DNA from: Magnetospirillum sp.
Lineage (GTDB): Bacteria > Pseudomonadota > Alphaproteobacteria > CACIAM-22H2
Length of the DNA: 64,000 bases
NCBI GenBank assembly: GCA_027532905.1
Contig: JAPZUA010000002.1
Location: 744,001-808,000 of the forward strand
Direction: 5' to 3'
Part shown: positions 30,808-39,848 of the stretch, piece after piece
Numbering within the stretch: the first letter of the stretch is position 1
Layout of the letters: the number at the start of each line of letters is the position of its first letter
The notes under the pieces: model-generated
Databases searched by the model: none
What the model saw: the letters and a program-made list of their open reading frames with translations, nothing else
Told to the model about the DNA's origin: nothing
Program-made: the position numbers and the translations under genes

Positions 30808-30847
30808 AAAACGAAAACGGCGTCGCCTCGAGCGAGGCGACGCCGTT
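30808..30847 (-). terminator. Rho-independent terminator after rplI
   Basis: On the minus strand a perfect 14-base stem (30847-30834 with 30829-30816) closes a four-base loop and is followed by TTTTCGTTTTCG. It lies 30 bases beyond the rplI stop and separates the ribosomal protein operon from dnaB. Confidence 0.85.
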
Positions 30848-30877
30848 CTTGCGGCAAAAGACTTGGAAAAAAGCGGC

Positions 30878-31513
30878 TTACGCTTCGTCCTTGGCTTTCT
30901 TCTTAGCTTTCTTGGCGGGCTTCTCTGCCGTTTCGGCTTCGGCAGCCGGCGCTTCTTCGGCCGACGCTTCTTGAGCCTCTGCCGTGAGTTCGGCCGGCGG
31001 GGCGGCTTCGGCCTGGGGCTTGGGCGCCTTGCCTTCGGCCATGAGCTTGGCTTCTTCAACCGACTGCGCGACGTTCACGGTGATCGTGACCGTCACTTCC
31101 GGATGGAGTGCGACGCGCGTCTTGAACAAGCCGAGCGCTTTGATGGGCTGGGCGAGCAGAACCTGCGTGCGGTCGACTGTCACGCCCGCGTCCTTCATCG
31201 CAACCGCGATGTCGCGGCTCGAGACCGAACCGTACAGCATGCCGCTTTCGCCGGCCGTGCGGATGATGACGACGGCGAAATTCTCGCCCATCTTCTCCGC
31301 CACGGCCTGCGCATCGGCGCGCTGCTTCAGGTTCTGCGCTTCGAGCTGCACGCGCTGCTTCTCGAAATAGGCGAGATTTTCCTTGGTCGCGCGCAGCGCC
31401 TTTTTGGTGGGCAGCAGGAAGTTGCGGGCATAGCCCGGCTTCACCTTGACCACGTCGCCCATCTGGCCGAGCGCTTCGATCCGTTGCAGCAGTATCACAT
31501 CCATCTGGGACAT
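30878..31513 (-). CDS. rplI: 50S ribosomal protein L9
   Basis: Ribosomal protein bL9 of 211 residues. The RNA-binding N domain starts [19 protein letters not shown] and is joined by the usual long helix to the C domain ([23 protein letters not shown]). After about residue 155 comes a long Ala/Glu/Lys-rich tail, ending in [11 protein letters not shown], which most L9 proteins lack but alphaproteobacterial ones often have. The start at 31513 (MSQ before MDV) is supported by AAGGAG 8 bases upstream. It ends the rpsF-rpsR-DUF2232-rplI operon, and a strong terminator follows. Confidence 0.96.
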   Translation of the reverse strand: MSQMDVILLQRIEALGQMGDVVKVKPGYARNFLLPTKKALRATKENLAYFEKQRVQLEAQNLKQRADAQAVAEKMGENFAVVIIRTAGESGMLYGSVSSRDIAVAMKDAGVTVDRTQVLLAQPIKALGLFKTRVALHPEVTVTITVNVAQSVEEAKLMAEGKAPKPQAEAAPPAELTAEAQEASAEEAPAAEAETAEKPAKKAKKKAKDEA

Positions 31514-31548
31514 CGCCTTGTCTCCTTCGTATTCCGTAAGAATTGGGT

Positions 31549-32487
31549 TCAGACTTGCGGCGGCGCGCCTGCGGCGCGCGCCTTTAGGTTTGCGTAAGGC
31601 TCGATGAGCCCGAGGATTGCGACTACGGCAATGGGCCAGCCGAAGACGAGAATGGCGCCGTAGAGTGCGCCCAACGCCGCCCCTCGCCATTGCAGTTTGC
31701 TGATCAGCGCATGCACGACGCTGAGGCCGGCAAAGCTGTAGGCGGCCGCAAAAAGCACCAGCATGTTGCTCGACACGAAACCGCCAAGGCCTTCGAGGAA
31801 AGCGCCGACCGCGAAGATAGCGGTGAGCCCCGACAGCCAGATTGGCAGGTCGATGTCGGACATGCGCGGCGAGGGGCGCCAGTTGCGTTTGAAACGCGAC
31901 AGGAGCCCTTGTGCCAGGATGCCGTTCACCGCCGACATGGTCAGCCACGACACCGCAATGATGCCGGGGAAGAAGCGCGCCATTTGGTCGGCGAATCTTT
32001 CGACCATGGCTGCATCCATGCCGAGCGGCCCGCTGAGACGCTTAAGGCCTTCGTTCAAGAAGGTCTCGATCGAGCCTTCAAGCCCGCCCGGTTGCCCGGA
32101 AAACGCGAGAACGAGGATCGCGAACAGCGCCGACGCCAACCCGACCAGCGACATCAAGAGGCCGCCGGGCGGATACCATTCGACGCTGCCGTTCGCGGTC
32201 GTGCGCCATTGCAACGCCTGGCGCACGATGAGCAGCACCGGCGCCGTGTTGGCGAGCGTGTAGATCACGCCGAAGGCGAACCCGCCCGCCAAGAATGCCA
32301 CCACGATCCCGGCACCCGACGCAATAAGGCCAGCCCCCGACCCCAGCCACAGACCGACCGCATAGAGCGGCAGCTGCGCCAGATAGGCGAGAATGAAAGC
32401 GGCAGGCGTGCCGAGGAGCAGCGAGGCGTAAACGAACGCGCTCGCAGCCCCGGCGGCTGCCGCAATCATGGCGTAGTTGCTCGGCAT
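31549..32487 (-). CDS. DUF2232 polytopic membrane protein
   Basis: A 312-residue membrane protein with about eight predicted helices (for example [57 protein letters not shown]). It belongs to the DUF2232/YybS-like family, whose function is unknown; ECF-type substrate-binding folds are a distant similarity. It lies between rpsR and rplI, the conserved place for this family in alphaproteobacteria, and is presumably co-transcribed with them. Confidence 0.85.
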   Translation of the reverse strand: MPSNYAMIAAAAGAASAFVYASLLLGTPAAFILAYLAQLPLYAVGLWLGSGAGLIASGAGIVVAFLAGGFAFGVIYTLANTAPVLLIVRQALQWRTTANGSVEWYPPGGLLMSLVGLASALFAILVLAFSGQPGGLEGSIETFLNEGLKRLSGPLGMDAAMVERFADQMARFFPGIIAVSWLTMSAVNGILAQGLLSRFKRNWRPSPRMSDIDLPIWLSGLTAIFAVGAFLEGLGGFVSSNMLVLFAAAYSFAGLSVVHALISKLQWRGAALGALYGAILVFGWPIAVVAILGLIEPYANLKARAAGAPPQV

Positions 32488-32520
32488 CGGTCGCGTTCTC
32501 GGGTCTCTCGCTCGCGCGCT

Positions 32521-32847
32521 TTAGCTCAGCACGTAGGGCAGCAGGCCGAGGAAACGCGCGCGCTTGATCGCACGTGCCAATTCGCGCTGCTTCGGCGCCG
32601 AAACCGCGGTGATGCGGGCCGGTACGATCTTGCCGCGCTCCGAGATGAAGCGCTGCAGCAGACGAATGTCCTTGTAGTCGATCTTCGGTGCGTTCGGGCC
32701 CGAGAAGGGGCAGGATTTGCGCCGACGGAAAAACGGACGCCGGCCGCCGAAGCCGCCTTCGCCGCCGCCCGCACCGCGCTCGCCGCCACGTTCGCCGCCG
32801 CGCTCGCCGCGGTCGCCCGACATACGTTCGTTCGAGGGATTGCCCAT
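32521..32847 (-). CDS. rpsR: 30S ribosomal protein S18 with Gly/Arg-rich N-terminal extension
   Basis: Ribosomal protein bS18, which binds 16S rRNA together with S6. The conserved core occupies residues about 40-108 ([45 protein letters not shown]). The first 35-40 residues are a Gly/Glu/Arg repeat ([12 protein letters not shown]) absent from standard S18 of about 75-85 residues. ATG 32847 is used; ATG 32823 would begin at [10 protein letters not shown] and lose eight residues. rpsF ends 3 bases upstream. Confidence 0.95.
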   Translation of the reverse strand: MGNPSNERMSGDRGERGGERGGERGAGGGEGGFGGRRPFFRRRKSCPFSGPNAPKIDYKDIRLLQRFISERGKIVPARITAVSAPKQRELARAIKRARFLGLLPYVLS

Positions 32848-32850
32848 GGC

Positions 32851-33306
32851 TCAGATCGCTCCTTCGATTGCGACGGCATCGCCGCCTTCATTGTCGCGCC
32901 GACGGGGACGGAAACCGCCGTCGCGCTCGCCAAAGCGACCGCCTTCGCGCCCGCCGTCGCGGTCGCCGCGGCCTTCGCGCTCGTCGCGCTTCTGCATCAT
33001 CGCCGAGGGGCCTTCCTCGATCGTTTCGACGCGCACCGTCATCAGGCGCAGCACGTCTTCGTTGAGGCCCATCTGGCGCTCCATCTCGGCGACCGCCTTG
33101 GGCGGGGCGTCGAGGCACAGCAGCACGTAATGCGCTTTGCGGTTCTTCTTGATGCGGAAGGTCAGCGAACGCAGACCCCAATATTCGCGTTTCTTGACTT
33201 CGCCGCCGAGCTCCTTGAGCGTGGCGGTGAATTGGTCGGCGAGCGCGTCGACTTGGGCTTGCGCCAAATCCTGACGCGCGATGAACACGTTCTCATAGAA
33301 CGCCAT
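32851..33306 (-). CDS. rpsF: 30S ribosomal protein S6 with acidic/Arg-rich tail
   Basis: Ribosomal protein bS6 of 151 residues. The core (1-100) has the ferredoxin-like fold with [38 protein letters not shown] and LRLMTVRVE. The tail from about 105 is low-complexity Arg/Gly/Asp/Glu ([20 protein letters not shown]). AGAGGAG precedes the ATG. It leads the operon with rpsR, DUF2232 and rplI; its leader contains hairpins that may serve autoregulation by the S6:S18 pair. Confidence 0.96.
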   Translation of the reverse strand: MAFYENVFIARQDLAQAQVDALADQFTATLKELGGEVKKREYWGLRSLTFRIKKNRKAHYVLLCLDAPPKAVAEMERQMGLNEDVLRLMTVRVETIEEGPSAMMQKRDEREGRGDRDGGREGGRFGERDGGFRPRRRDNEGGDAVAIEGAI

Positions 33307-33317
33307 CGGCAGCTCCT

Positions 33318-33336
33318 CTCGGGTTTCGGACCCAAG
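33318..33336 (-). promoter_or_regulatory. Hairpin in rpsF leader, possible S6:S18 autoregulatory element
   Basis: On the minus strand CTTGGGT and ACCCGAG (one G-T pair) close a CCGAA loop 11 bases before the rpsF start codon, touching the Shine-Dalgarno region. A second hairpin with 9-base GC arms lies upstream at 33422-33446. Many bacteria control rpsF through a leader RNA that binds S6:S18 and carries a key CCG. The match here is suggestive only; no covariation could be tested. Confidence 0.35.
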
Positions 33337-33460
33337 CGCCCGTTGCAGCCGAATGCCGCAGCGAACCCGGGTCCCGACCGGCTTCTGTACCCATTGGGGG
33401 CCCGGGAAGTCGGCAAGGAGAACGGGCGGGATATGGCCCCGCCCGTCGTGAAGGTCGCGG

Positions 33461-33488
33461 AATATACACGAAACCGCCCCGCCCGCAA
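33461..33488 (-). promoter_or_regulatory. Promoter of the rpsF operon
   Basis: On the minus strand TTGCGG (33488-33483) and TATATT (33466-33461) are 16 bases apart, giving a leader of about 150 bases before rpsF. The -10 is a good match; the -35 has the TTG core. Confidence 0.55.
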
Positions 33489-33509
33489 GCGAAGGGTTTG
33501 GCGGGGGGG

Positions 33510-33971
33510 CTAGTGGGTGTGACCGTGTGCGGCTGGGGCGCGGACAGCGCGCACGGCCACCTGCACAGTGACGGTGCCGGCCTTTTCGAAAGTCAGCGTC
33601 ACCGGAAAGCTGGTGCCGGCCTGCAGCGGTGCCTTGAGGTCGATTAGCATGATGTGCAGGCCGCCGGGCTGCAGCAGCGTGGGCGAGCCGGGCGCAACCT
33701 CGATCGCGTCCACCTGGCGCATCTGCGCCACGTTGCCGACCATGATGTGGTTGTGCAACTCGGTCTTCGCGGCGACGGGCGAGCTTGCCGCAACCAGGCG
33801 GTCGGCAGCGAGGCCGGTTGCCGACAGCGTCAGATATGCGGCACCCGTGCGCGATTGGCCCAACGTCGCACGTGCCCACGGATCCTGCACTTCGATTGGG
33901 CTGGTCTGGGCGTTTGCGGCGGCAAACGTGGCGGCGAACAGGGCGGAAGCCAAAAAGATTCGGCGGCGCAT
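33510..33971 (-). CDS. Periplasmic copper chaperone PCu(A)C
   Basis: Copper-binding protein that helps deliver copper to cytochrome oxidase. The 153 residues begin with a signal peptide ([20 protein letters not shown], cleavage after ANA). The copper ligands of the H(M)X10MX21HXM pattern are visible in [14 protein letters not shown] and [10 protein letters not shown]. The C-terminus is His-rich (AAHGHTH). CAGGAG precedes the ATG at 33971. It stands upstream of the rpsF promoter on the same strand and is probably an independent gene. No SCO or cox gene is adjacent. Confidence 0.92.
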   Translation of the reverse strand: MRRRIFLASALFAATFAAANAQTSPIEVQDPWARATLGQSRTGAAYLTLSATGLAADRLVAASSPVAAKTELHNHIMVGNVAQMRQVDAIEVAPGSPTLLQPGGLHIMLIDLKAPLQAGTSFPVTLTFEKAGTVTVQVAVRAVRAPAAHGHTH

Positions 33972-34089
33972 GTCGTTGTCTCCTGTTTCAAGGATGTGCG
34001 GTAGGTAGACCGTGCGGCTTGACTTGTCCAGCCATGCGAGGGTAGGGACGCGGCACCTTCGCGATGGCTCCCACAAAGGTTTTTTCGAT

Positions 34090-35046
34090 ATGCGCGCATT
34101 CACGTTTCCCGGCCAAGGCAGCCAAGCACCCGGCATGGGCCGCGATCTTGCGACTAGCTTCGCCGCGGCCCGCCTCGTGTTCGAGGAGGTCGACGATGCG
34201 CTGGGCCAGAAACTGTCGAAGCTCATGTTCGAGGGGCCTGCCGAAGAATTGACGCTGACCGCCAATGCGCAGCCAGCTTTGATGGCCGTGTCGATCGCCG
34301 TACTTCGTGTGCTCGAGAGCGAAGCCAAGCTCGATCTCGGCAAGCATGTTGCGTTCGTGGCCGGCCATTCGCTCGGCGAGTATTCGGCCCTTGCGGCCGC
34401 CGGCACGTTTTCGCTTGGCGATGCGGCACGCCTGCTGCGCTTGCGCGGCAATGCGATGCAAAAGGCTGTTCCCGTCGGCGAAGGGGCTATGGCGGCTTTG
34501 CTCGGTCTCGATCTTGCGGTCGCCCAGGACGTTGCCAAGACCGCGCGCCCCAATCCCGAGACCGGTGCGGACGAAGTCTGCGACTGTGCCAACGACAACG
34601 CGCCGGGCCAGGTCGTGGTGTCGGGGGCCAAGACCGCTGTCGAGCGTGCGGTCGAAATCGCCAAGACCAAGGGCGCCAAGCGCGCGATGCTGCTACCGGT
34701 AAGTGCGCCTTTCCATTGCGCGCTGATGCAGCCCGCCGCTGAAGCGATGGCGGAAGCCTTGGCCAAGGTGCGCATGGCGCCGCCGCGCATCCCGCTGGTG
34801 GCGAACGTCACCGCGTCTGCTGCCCACGATGCCGCCACCATTTCCAAACTGCTTGTGCAGCAGGTGACGGGCATGGTGCGCTGGCGCGAATGCGTGAGCT
34901 ACATGAAGGCGCAGGGCGTCACGCAGCTTTACGAACTCGGTGCCGGCAAGGTCCTGACCGGCCTTGCCAAGCGCATCGAGCCCGATCTTGCCGCGACCGC
35001 GATCGGAGCACCCGCCGACATCGAAGCCTTCGCCAAAACGCTCTAA
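34090..35046 (+). CDS. fabD: Malonyl-CoA:ACP transacylase
   Basis: Loads malonyl groups onto acyl carrier protein for fatty acid elongation. The 318 residues show FPGQGSQAPGMG, the catalytic serine at about 93 in GHSLGEYSA, the conserved Arg region LRLRGNAMQ, and the catalytic histidine at about 209 in SAPFHCALM. It heads the cluster fabD-fabG-acpP-fabF-mltG. AAAGG lies 10 bases before the ATG. It is divergent from the copper chaperone. Confidence 0.97.
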   Translation: MRAFTFPGQGSQAPGMGRDLATSFAAARLVFEEVDDALGQKLSKLMFEGPAEELTLTANAQPALMAVSIAVLRVLESEAKLDLGKHVAFVAGHSLGEYSALAAAGTFSLGDAARLLRLRGNAMQKAVPVGEGAMAALLGLDLAVAQDVAKTARPNPETGADEVCDCANDNAPGQVVVSGAKTAVERAVEIAKTKGAKRAMLLPVSAPFHCALMQPAAEAMAEALAKVRMAPPRIPLVANVTASAAHDAATISKLLVQQVTGMVRWRECVSYMKAQGVTQLYELGAGKVLTGLAKRIEPDLAATAIGAPADIEAFAKTL

Positions 35047-35062
35047 CGAATCCGAGGCCCCC

Positions 35063-35800
35063 ATGTTCAGACTCGACGGCAAAGCCGCACTCGTAACCGG
35101 CGCCTCCGGCGGCATTGGCCGCGCCATCGCCGTTGCCATGGCGGCAGCCGGTGCCAAAGTGGCGCTTGCGGGCACGCGCGTTGACGCCCTTGAAGCCGTG
35201 CGCGCCGAGATCGGTGCCAATGCCGTTGTGTGCGCGGGCGATCTCGGCGACGCAGCCGCGACCGAAAAACTCTTCAAAGACGCCGAGGCCGCTTTAGGCC
35301 AGGTCGACATTCTGGTCAATAATGCCGGCCTCACGCGCGACGGTCTTGCCATGCGCATGAAGGACGAGGATTGGCAGAAGGTCATCGACGTCAATCTGTC
35401 GGCCGGTTTTCGCCTCAGCCGTGCCGCCTTGCGCGGCATGATGAAGCGCAAATGGGGCCGCATCGTCGGCATCACGTCGATCGTGGGCGTTACCGGCAAT
35501 CCGGGCCAGGCGAACTATGCCGCTGCCAAGGCCGGCATGATCGGCATGTCCAAAGCGCTTGCCCAAGAGGTCGCCTCGCGCGGCATCACGGTCAATTGCG
35601 TGGCACCCGGCTTCATCGTTTCGCCGATGACGGAAGCGTTGGGCGAGGAGCAGAAAAAGCGCCTGCTCGACGCCATTCCGCTGGGCCGTATGGGGGCTGC
35701 CGACGAGATTGCGGCGGCGGTTGTCTATCTCGCCAGTGCCGAAGCGGGCTACGTCACAGGCCAGACTCTGCACGTGAATGGTGGGATGGCCATGATCTGA
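35063..35800 (+). CDS. fabG: 3-oxoacyl-ACP reductase
   Basis: NADPH-dependent reductase of the fatty acid elongation cycle, 245 residues. It shows TGASGGIGRA for cofactor binding, NNAGLTRDGLAMRM, and the Ser-Tyr-Lys set in ITSIVGVTGNPGQANYAAAK, all as in canonical FabG, with the family ending YVTGQTLHVNGGMAMI. It is 16 bases after fabD and precedes acpP. Confidence 0.97.
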   Translation: MFRLDGKAALVTGASGGIGRAIAVAMAAAGAKVALAGTRVDALEAVRAEIGANAVVCAGDLGDAAATEKLFKDAEAALGQVDILVNNAGLTRDGLAMRMKDEDWQKVIDVNLSAGFRLSRAALRGMMKRKWGRIVGITSIVGVTGNPGQANYAAAKAGMIGMSKALAQEVASRGITVNCVAPGFIVSPMTEALGEEQKKRLLDAIPLGRMGAADEIAAAVVYLASAEAGYVTGQTLHVNGGMAMI

Positions 35801-35996
35801 TTTTGCGGGGACGTACCAAGTCTCTGACTTCGCGAACGATTCGCAGGCTGGTCAACCGGTTCGATTTTGTGTTACCAACCCCCCGAATTGGAAATCGACT
35901 CCGTCTTGACCGGACAACCCGGAAAGCGGATCGTCAATGGTATCGGCCAGCGTCCTTCCGGACGGAGCCGATACGGAGCCGAACGAGAGGAATACA

Positions 35997-36233
35997 ATGA
36001 GCGAGATTGCTGAACGCGTGAAGAAAATCGTCGTCGACCACCTGGGCGTGGAAGAAGCGAAAGTCACGGAAAACGCCAGCTTCGTCGATGATCTGGGCGC
36101 GGACAGTCTCGACACGGTCGAGCTCGTCATGGCGTTCGAAGAAGAGTTCAGCATCGAGATTCCGGACGATGCCGCCGAGAAGATTTCGACCGTGAAGGAC
36201 GCGATCGATTTCATCGGCAAGGCTAAGGCCTGA
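35997..36233 (+). CDS. acpP: Acyl carrier protein
   Basis: Carrier of growing acyl chains, 78 residues. The phosphopantetheine serine is S37 in [11 protein letters not shown], inside an otherwise classical acidic four-helix ACP. GAGAGGA precedes the ATG. The 196-base spacer after fabG suggests a separate or additional promoter, as usual for the highly expressed acpP. A TTGACC at 35906-35911 is present, but I see no good -10 box. Confidence 0.97.
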   Translation: MSEIAERVKKIVVDHLGVEEAKVTENASFVDDLGADSLDTVELVMAFEEEFSIEIPDDAAEKISTVKDAIDFIGKAKA

Positions 36234-36261
36234 GCCGCTAACGGCCGGAGCGAATCCCCCG

Positions 36262-37524
36262 ATGCGTCGCGTCGTTGTCACCGGGCTTGGCCTCGTCACG
36301 CCTTTGGCGTGCGGGGTCGAAGCGACCTGGAAGCGTTTGATCGCCGGCGAGTCCGGTCTCGGCGCCATTCAGTCGTTCGATGTGTCGGACCTGCCGGCGA
36401 AGATCGCCGGCCAGGTGCCGCTCGGCGAGACGTCCGAAGGACGTTTCAATGCCGACGATTGGGTCCCGCACAAAGACCAGAAGAAGATGGATCCGTTCAT
36501 CATCTTCGGTCTTGCGGCGGCGACCCAGGCGGTCGAGGATTCCGGCTGGAAGCCAACCGACGAGGAAGGCCAGGACCGTACCGGCGTCATGATCGGCTCC
36601 GGCATTGGCGGCCTGCAGGCAATCTATGAAGGCTCGATCACGCTCAAGGAGCGGGGCCCGCGCCGTATTTCGCCGTTCTTCATTCCCTCGGCCCTGATCA
36701 ATCTGGTGTCGGGCCATCTTTCGATCAAATACGGTTTCCGCGGGCCGAACCATTCGGCCGTGACCGCCTGCGCCACCGGCGCGCATGCGATCGGCGATGC
36801 GGGCCGTCTCATCATGCTGGGCGATGCCGACGTGATGGTGGCGGGCGGTACTGAAGCCGCGATCTGCCGTCTCGGCATTGCGGGCTTTGCCGCTGCACGC
36901 GCGCTTTCGACCGGTTTCAACGACGAACCTCAGCGTGCCTCGCGCCCCTGGGACAAGGGCCGCGACGGTTTCGTCATGGGCGAGGGTGCGGGCGTCGTCG
37001 TGCTCGAGGAATACGAGCACGCCAAAAAGCGCGGCGCGAAAATCTATGCCGAGCTCACGGGCTACGGCCTCTCGGGCGACGCGCACCATATTACGGCGCC
37101 GCCGGAAGACGGCAATGGCGGCTTCCGGGCGATGGGTGCCGCATTGCGCAACGCCAAGCTCAATGTGGACGACATCGACTACATCAATGCGCACGGAACC
37201 TCGACGCCGCTCGGCGACGAAATCGAGCTCGGTGCCGTCAAGCGCCTGTTCGGATCGGCGGCCTACAAGCTTTCGATGTCGTCGACCAAGTCGGCGATCG
37301 GGCACCTGCTGGGTGCGGCCGGCGGCGTGGAAGCGGTGTTCTCGATCCTCGCCTTGCGCGACCAGGTAGCACCGCCGACGCGCAACCTCGAGGATCCGTC
37401 GGAAGGCTGCGACATCGACCTCGTGCCGATCCACGCCAAGAAGCGCCCGATCCGCCATGCACTTTCCAACAGCTTCGGCTTCGGCGGCACCAACGCCGCA
37501 GTGATCTTCTCGCGTCCGACGTGA
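36262..37524 (+). CDS. fabF: 3-oxoacyl-ACP synthase II
   Basis: Condensing enzyme that elongates acyl-ACP with malonyl-ACP, 420 residues. The active-site triad is C170 in VTACATGAHA, a histidine at about 310 in NAHGTSTPLGD and a histidine at about 350 in SAIGHLLGAAGG. The ending SNSFGFGGTNAAVIF is typical. It is 28 bases after acpP and followed 12 bases later by mltG. Confidence 0.97.
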   Translation: MRRVVVTGLGLVTPLACGVEATWKRLIAGESGLGAIQSFDVSDLPAKIAGQVPLGETSEGRFNADDWVPHKDQKKMDPFIIFGLAAATQAVEDSGWKPTDEEGQDRTGVMIGSGIGGLQAIYEGSITLKERGPRRISPFFIPSALINLVSGHLSIKYGFRGPNHSAVTACATGAHAIGDAGRLIMLGDADVMVAGGTEAAICRLGIAGFAAARALSTGFNDEPQRASRPWDKGRDGFVMGEGAGVVVLEEYEHAKKRGAKIYAELTGYGLSGDAHHITAPPEDGNGGFRAMGAALRNAKLNVDDIDYINAHGTSTPLGDEIELGAVKRLFGSAAYKLSMSSTKSAIGHLLGAAGGVEAVFSILALRDQVAPPTRNLEDPSEGCDIDLVPIHAKKRPIRHALSNSFGFGGTNAAVIFSRPT

Positions 37525-37536
37525 GGCAAGGCGTCC

Positions 37537-38529
37537 GTGTCGCGTAGGCTTGGCGCAAGCCTCGCGATCGCGGCCTTGTTGGTCGTCGTTTGCGCGGCGC
37601 TGACTGCTTGGGCTTTGTCCGAGCGCTATGTGCGCCCCGGCCCATCGATTGCCGACATCCAGCTTGTGATCCCGCGCGGGGCGGGCGCCGAGGAGATTGC
37701 GCGCCTCCTCGTCGAACGCGGCGTGTTGGCATCGTCGTTTTCGTTTCTCGCAGGATCGCGATGGGACGGTACCTTGCCGCGTTTCAAAGCCGGCGAATAT
37801 CTGTTTGCGGCGGGCATCAGCGCACGTGCGGCGGGCGAATTGCTTGCGAGCGGGCGCACGGTGCAGCGCCGCATCACCTTTGCCGAAGGGCTCATGTCGG
37901 CACAGATCGTCGAATTGCTGCGCGCCGCCGAAGGTTTCGAGGGCGCACTCGACGCAGTACCGCCCGAGGGCAGCCTGCTGCCCGAAACCTATTTCTACAG
38001 CTGGGGCGAGTCGCGCGCCCGCGCGATCGAGCGCGCGCAGCGTGCCATGCGCGAGAGCTTGGCCGAATTGTGGGCGAAGCGTGCACCCGATCTGCCGCTT
38101 GCGACGCCAGAAGAAGCGCTCGTACTCGCCTCGATCGTCGAGCGCGAGACGGCACATGCCGACGAGCGCGGGCGCGTGGCGGCCGTGTTCGTCAACCGTC
38201 TGCGCCGCAAGATGCGGCTTCAGGCGGACCCGACAGTTGCCTACGGCCTGTCGCCGGGGGTGCCGCTCGGTCGGCCGCTGAGCCGTGCGGACCTCGAAAC
38301 GCGGCATGCGTGGAACACCTACGCGATCGACGGTTTGCCGCCCACGCCGATCGCCAATCCGGGGCGTGCGGCGATTGCCGCCGTGCTCAATCCGCCGGCC
38401 GACGAGGCGCTTTATTTCGTGGCCGACGGCGAGGGGCGGCACGTGTTCGCGCGCACTTTGCCCGAACACAATCGCAACGTGGCTCGGCTGCGCGAAATCG
38501 AACGCGCGCGCGCGGCCGGCCAACGCTAA
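37537..38529 (+). CDS. mltG: Endolytic murein transglycosylase
   Basis: Inner-membrane lytic transglycosylase that cuts nascent glycan strands, 330 residues. One membrane helix lies at about 6-27, then a LysM-like region and the YceG catalytic domain. The catalytic glutamate is in ASIVERETAHADER, followed by VAAVFVNRLRRKM and the LQADPTVAYG motif. The GTG start follows fabF closely, a widely conserved fabF-mltG pairing. Its TAA interlocks with the stop of the convergent PAS_5 gene (CTAA). Confidence 0.93.
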   Translation: MSRRLGASLAIAALLVVVCAALTAWALSERYVRPGPSIADIQLVIPRGAGAEEIARLLVERGVLASSFSFLAGSRWDGTLPRFKAGEYLFAAGISARAAGELLASGRTVQRRITFAEGLMSAQIVELLRAAEGFEGALDAVPPEGSLLPETYFYSWGESRARAIERAQRAMRESLAELWAKRAPDLPLATPEEALVLASIVERETAHADERGRVAAVFVNRLRRKMRLQADPTVAYGLSPGVPLGRPLSRADLETRHAWNTYAIDGLPPTPIANPGRAAIAAVLNPPADEALYFVADGEGRHVFARTLPEHNRNVARLREIERARAAGQR

Positions 38530-38984
38530 AGCAATACTTGGCGCGCCGTCAGCAACATATCGACGCGCGCATCGCTGTCGCCCAAGGGCAGGCGCAAGGT
38601 CCAGAAATGCAGGTGCCGATCGTCGAAGATGCCTTTGAGCTTCTGGAGATTCGGCCGCCGCGCGACGACGCAGTCTGTCCAGCCAGACAAAGACGTGCCG
38701 TCGAGCTGCGGCGCGTTGCCGTCTTCCGCATCCTGGCCGGTGAGGTCCTTGCCCCGCCATTCGACGTGGCCGATTCCGCACAGGCGATAGACGAAGCGCA
38801 AGCGCGGCCCATACACCACGTCGAGCATCAGCACGTCGCGCCAAACGTACCAGAAATCGATGGGATCGATGTCGCGGCGCGCCGGGAATAGCCGGCCGCC
38901 GCAGCGCGACTCCCAATAGGCGTAAAAACGCGCGAGGCGATCGGTCTGTGGCGGCCAGTCGAACGGCGGAACAAGCAATGTCAT
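38526..38984 (-). CDS. PAS_5-type PAS domain protein
   Basis: A 152-residue single-domain protein that resembles the PAS_5 family, which is common in Rhodospirillales and rhizobia. Recognisable parts are FYAYWESRCGGRLFPARRDI, FWYVWRDVLMLDVVY and RFVYRLCGIGHVEWRGKDLT. No output domain is attached, so it may be a sensor subunit or regulator of unknown partner. It and the next SDR gene interrupt the otherwise plus-strand fab-mltG/yicC-gmk order. The SDR stop lies 11 bases upstream of its start, so both are likely one transcript. Confidence 0.8.
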   Translation of the reverse strand: MTLLVPPFDWPPQTDRLARFYAYWESRCGGRLFPARRDIDPIDFWYVWRDVLMLDVVYGPRLRFVYRLCGIGHVEWRGKDLTGQDAEDGNAPQLDGTSLSGWTDCVVARRPNLQKLKGIFDDRHLHFWTLRLPLGDSDARVDMLLTARQVLL

Positions 38985-38995
38985 GGGTACGGCAT

Positions 38996-39757
38996 TCAAG
39001 CTTTTCGCGGCAGGCGGCGCAACAGCGGATCGATGACAAAGCCGGGTAGGGCCGCCAGCAGCCACGAGGCGGCATACATGCGGCGCGGAAACGCGATGCG
39101 GCCGACATCGCGTGCAAGACTGTCGCAGACGATCGCTGCCGCGCGTTCCGCCGACATCAGCAGCGGCATGCGAAAATTGTTGCGCGCGGTCATACGCGTG
39201 GTCACGAAGCCGGGGCATACGACGTTGACGCGCACGCCGCGAGGGCCCCAGTCGGCGCGCAGCGCCTCGCCCCAGACGCGAACCGCGGCCTTGCTGGCGC
39301 AATAGGCAGGCGCACCGGGCAGGCCACGAAACCCGGCCAGCGACGAAACGATCGCGATCTGGCCACGGCCGCGCGCACCCATGGCATCCAGGATCGGAGC
39401 GACCGTATTCACCACGCCGTCGACATTGACCGCGAAAATGCGGCGGGCCTGCTCGGCACTCTCCGCGCCGTTGCCGGTTCCGGCCGAAATGCCCGCATTC
39501 GCGACGACCAGATCGAGCGGCGCGGCCGTATCCATGGCGGCAACGAAGTTCGCCATCGCGTGCTTGTCTGCAACATCGCGCACGGAAACTTCGACGGCGG
39601 CTCCCTTGGCCGTGCACAGCGCCGCCACTTCGGCGAGCCGCTCTTGGTTCTGGCCGGTCAAGGCGAGCCGCACGCCGGGCCCGGCCAATTCTTGCGCGAG
39701 GGCGGCTCCGAGACCCGAGGAGCCGCCAGTGATCAGAATGCTGCTCCAGCTTCGCAT
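38996..39757 (-). CDS. Short-chain dehydrogenase/reductase
   Basis: Oxidoreductase of 253 residues with ITGGSSGLGAALA for cofactor binding, VANAGISAG, and the catalytic Ser-Tyr-Lys in VSSLAGFRGLPGAPAYCASK. The C-terminal quarter is hydrophobic (AASWLLAALPGFVIDPLL), suggesting membrane association as in several lipid-acting SDRs. The substrate is unknown. ATG 39757 gives the normal N-terminus; the open frame upstream lies in the divergent yicC promoter region. Confidence 0.87.
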   Translation of the reverse strand: MRSWSSILITGGSSGLGAALAQELAGPGVRLALTGQNQERLAEVAALCTAKGAAVEVSVRDVADKHAMANFVAAMDTAAPLDLVVANAGISAGTGNGAESAEQARRIFAVNVDGVVNTVAPILDAMGARGRGQIAIVSSLAGFRGLPGAPAYCASKAAVRVWGEALRADWGPRGVRVNVVCPGFVTTRMTARNNFRMPLLMSAERAAAIVCDSLARDVGRIAFPRRMYAASWLLAALPGFVIDPLLRRLPRKA

Positions 39758-39761
39758 GACG

Positions 39762-39789
39762 TTGTGCCCTTTCCTGGGCACTGTATAAC
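39762..39789 (+). promoter_or_regulatory. Promoter of yicC-gmk
   Basis: TTGTGC (39762-39767) and TATAAC (39784-39789) are separated by 16 bases in the 91-base spacer between the divergent SDR and yicC genes, giving a leader of about 50 bases. Confidence 0.6.
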
Positions 39790-39848
39790 CGTTTATGCGC
39801 CGTTCGACGATTCGGACGCGCGACCGGACCACCCGAGGAGAAACGCCA

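Noticed and set aside
36238-39117. Minus-strand open frame of about 960 codons opposite fabF and mltG
   Set aside because: It overlaps two recognised genes on the other strand and has Arg/His-rich, low-information translation.
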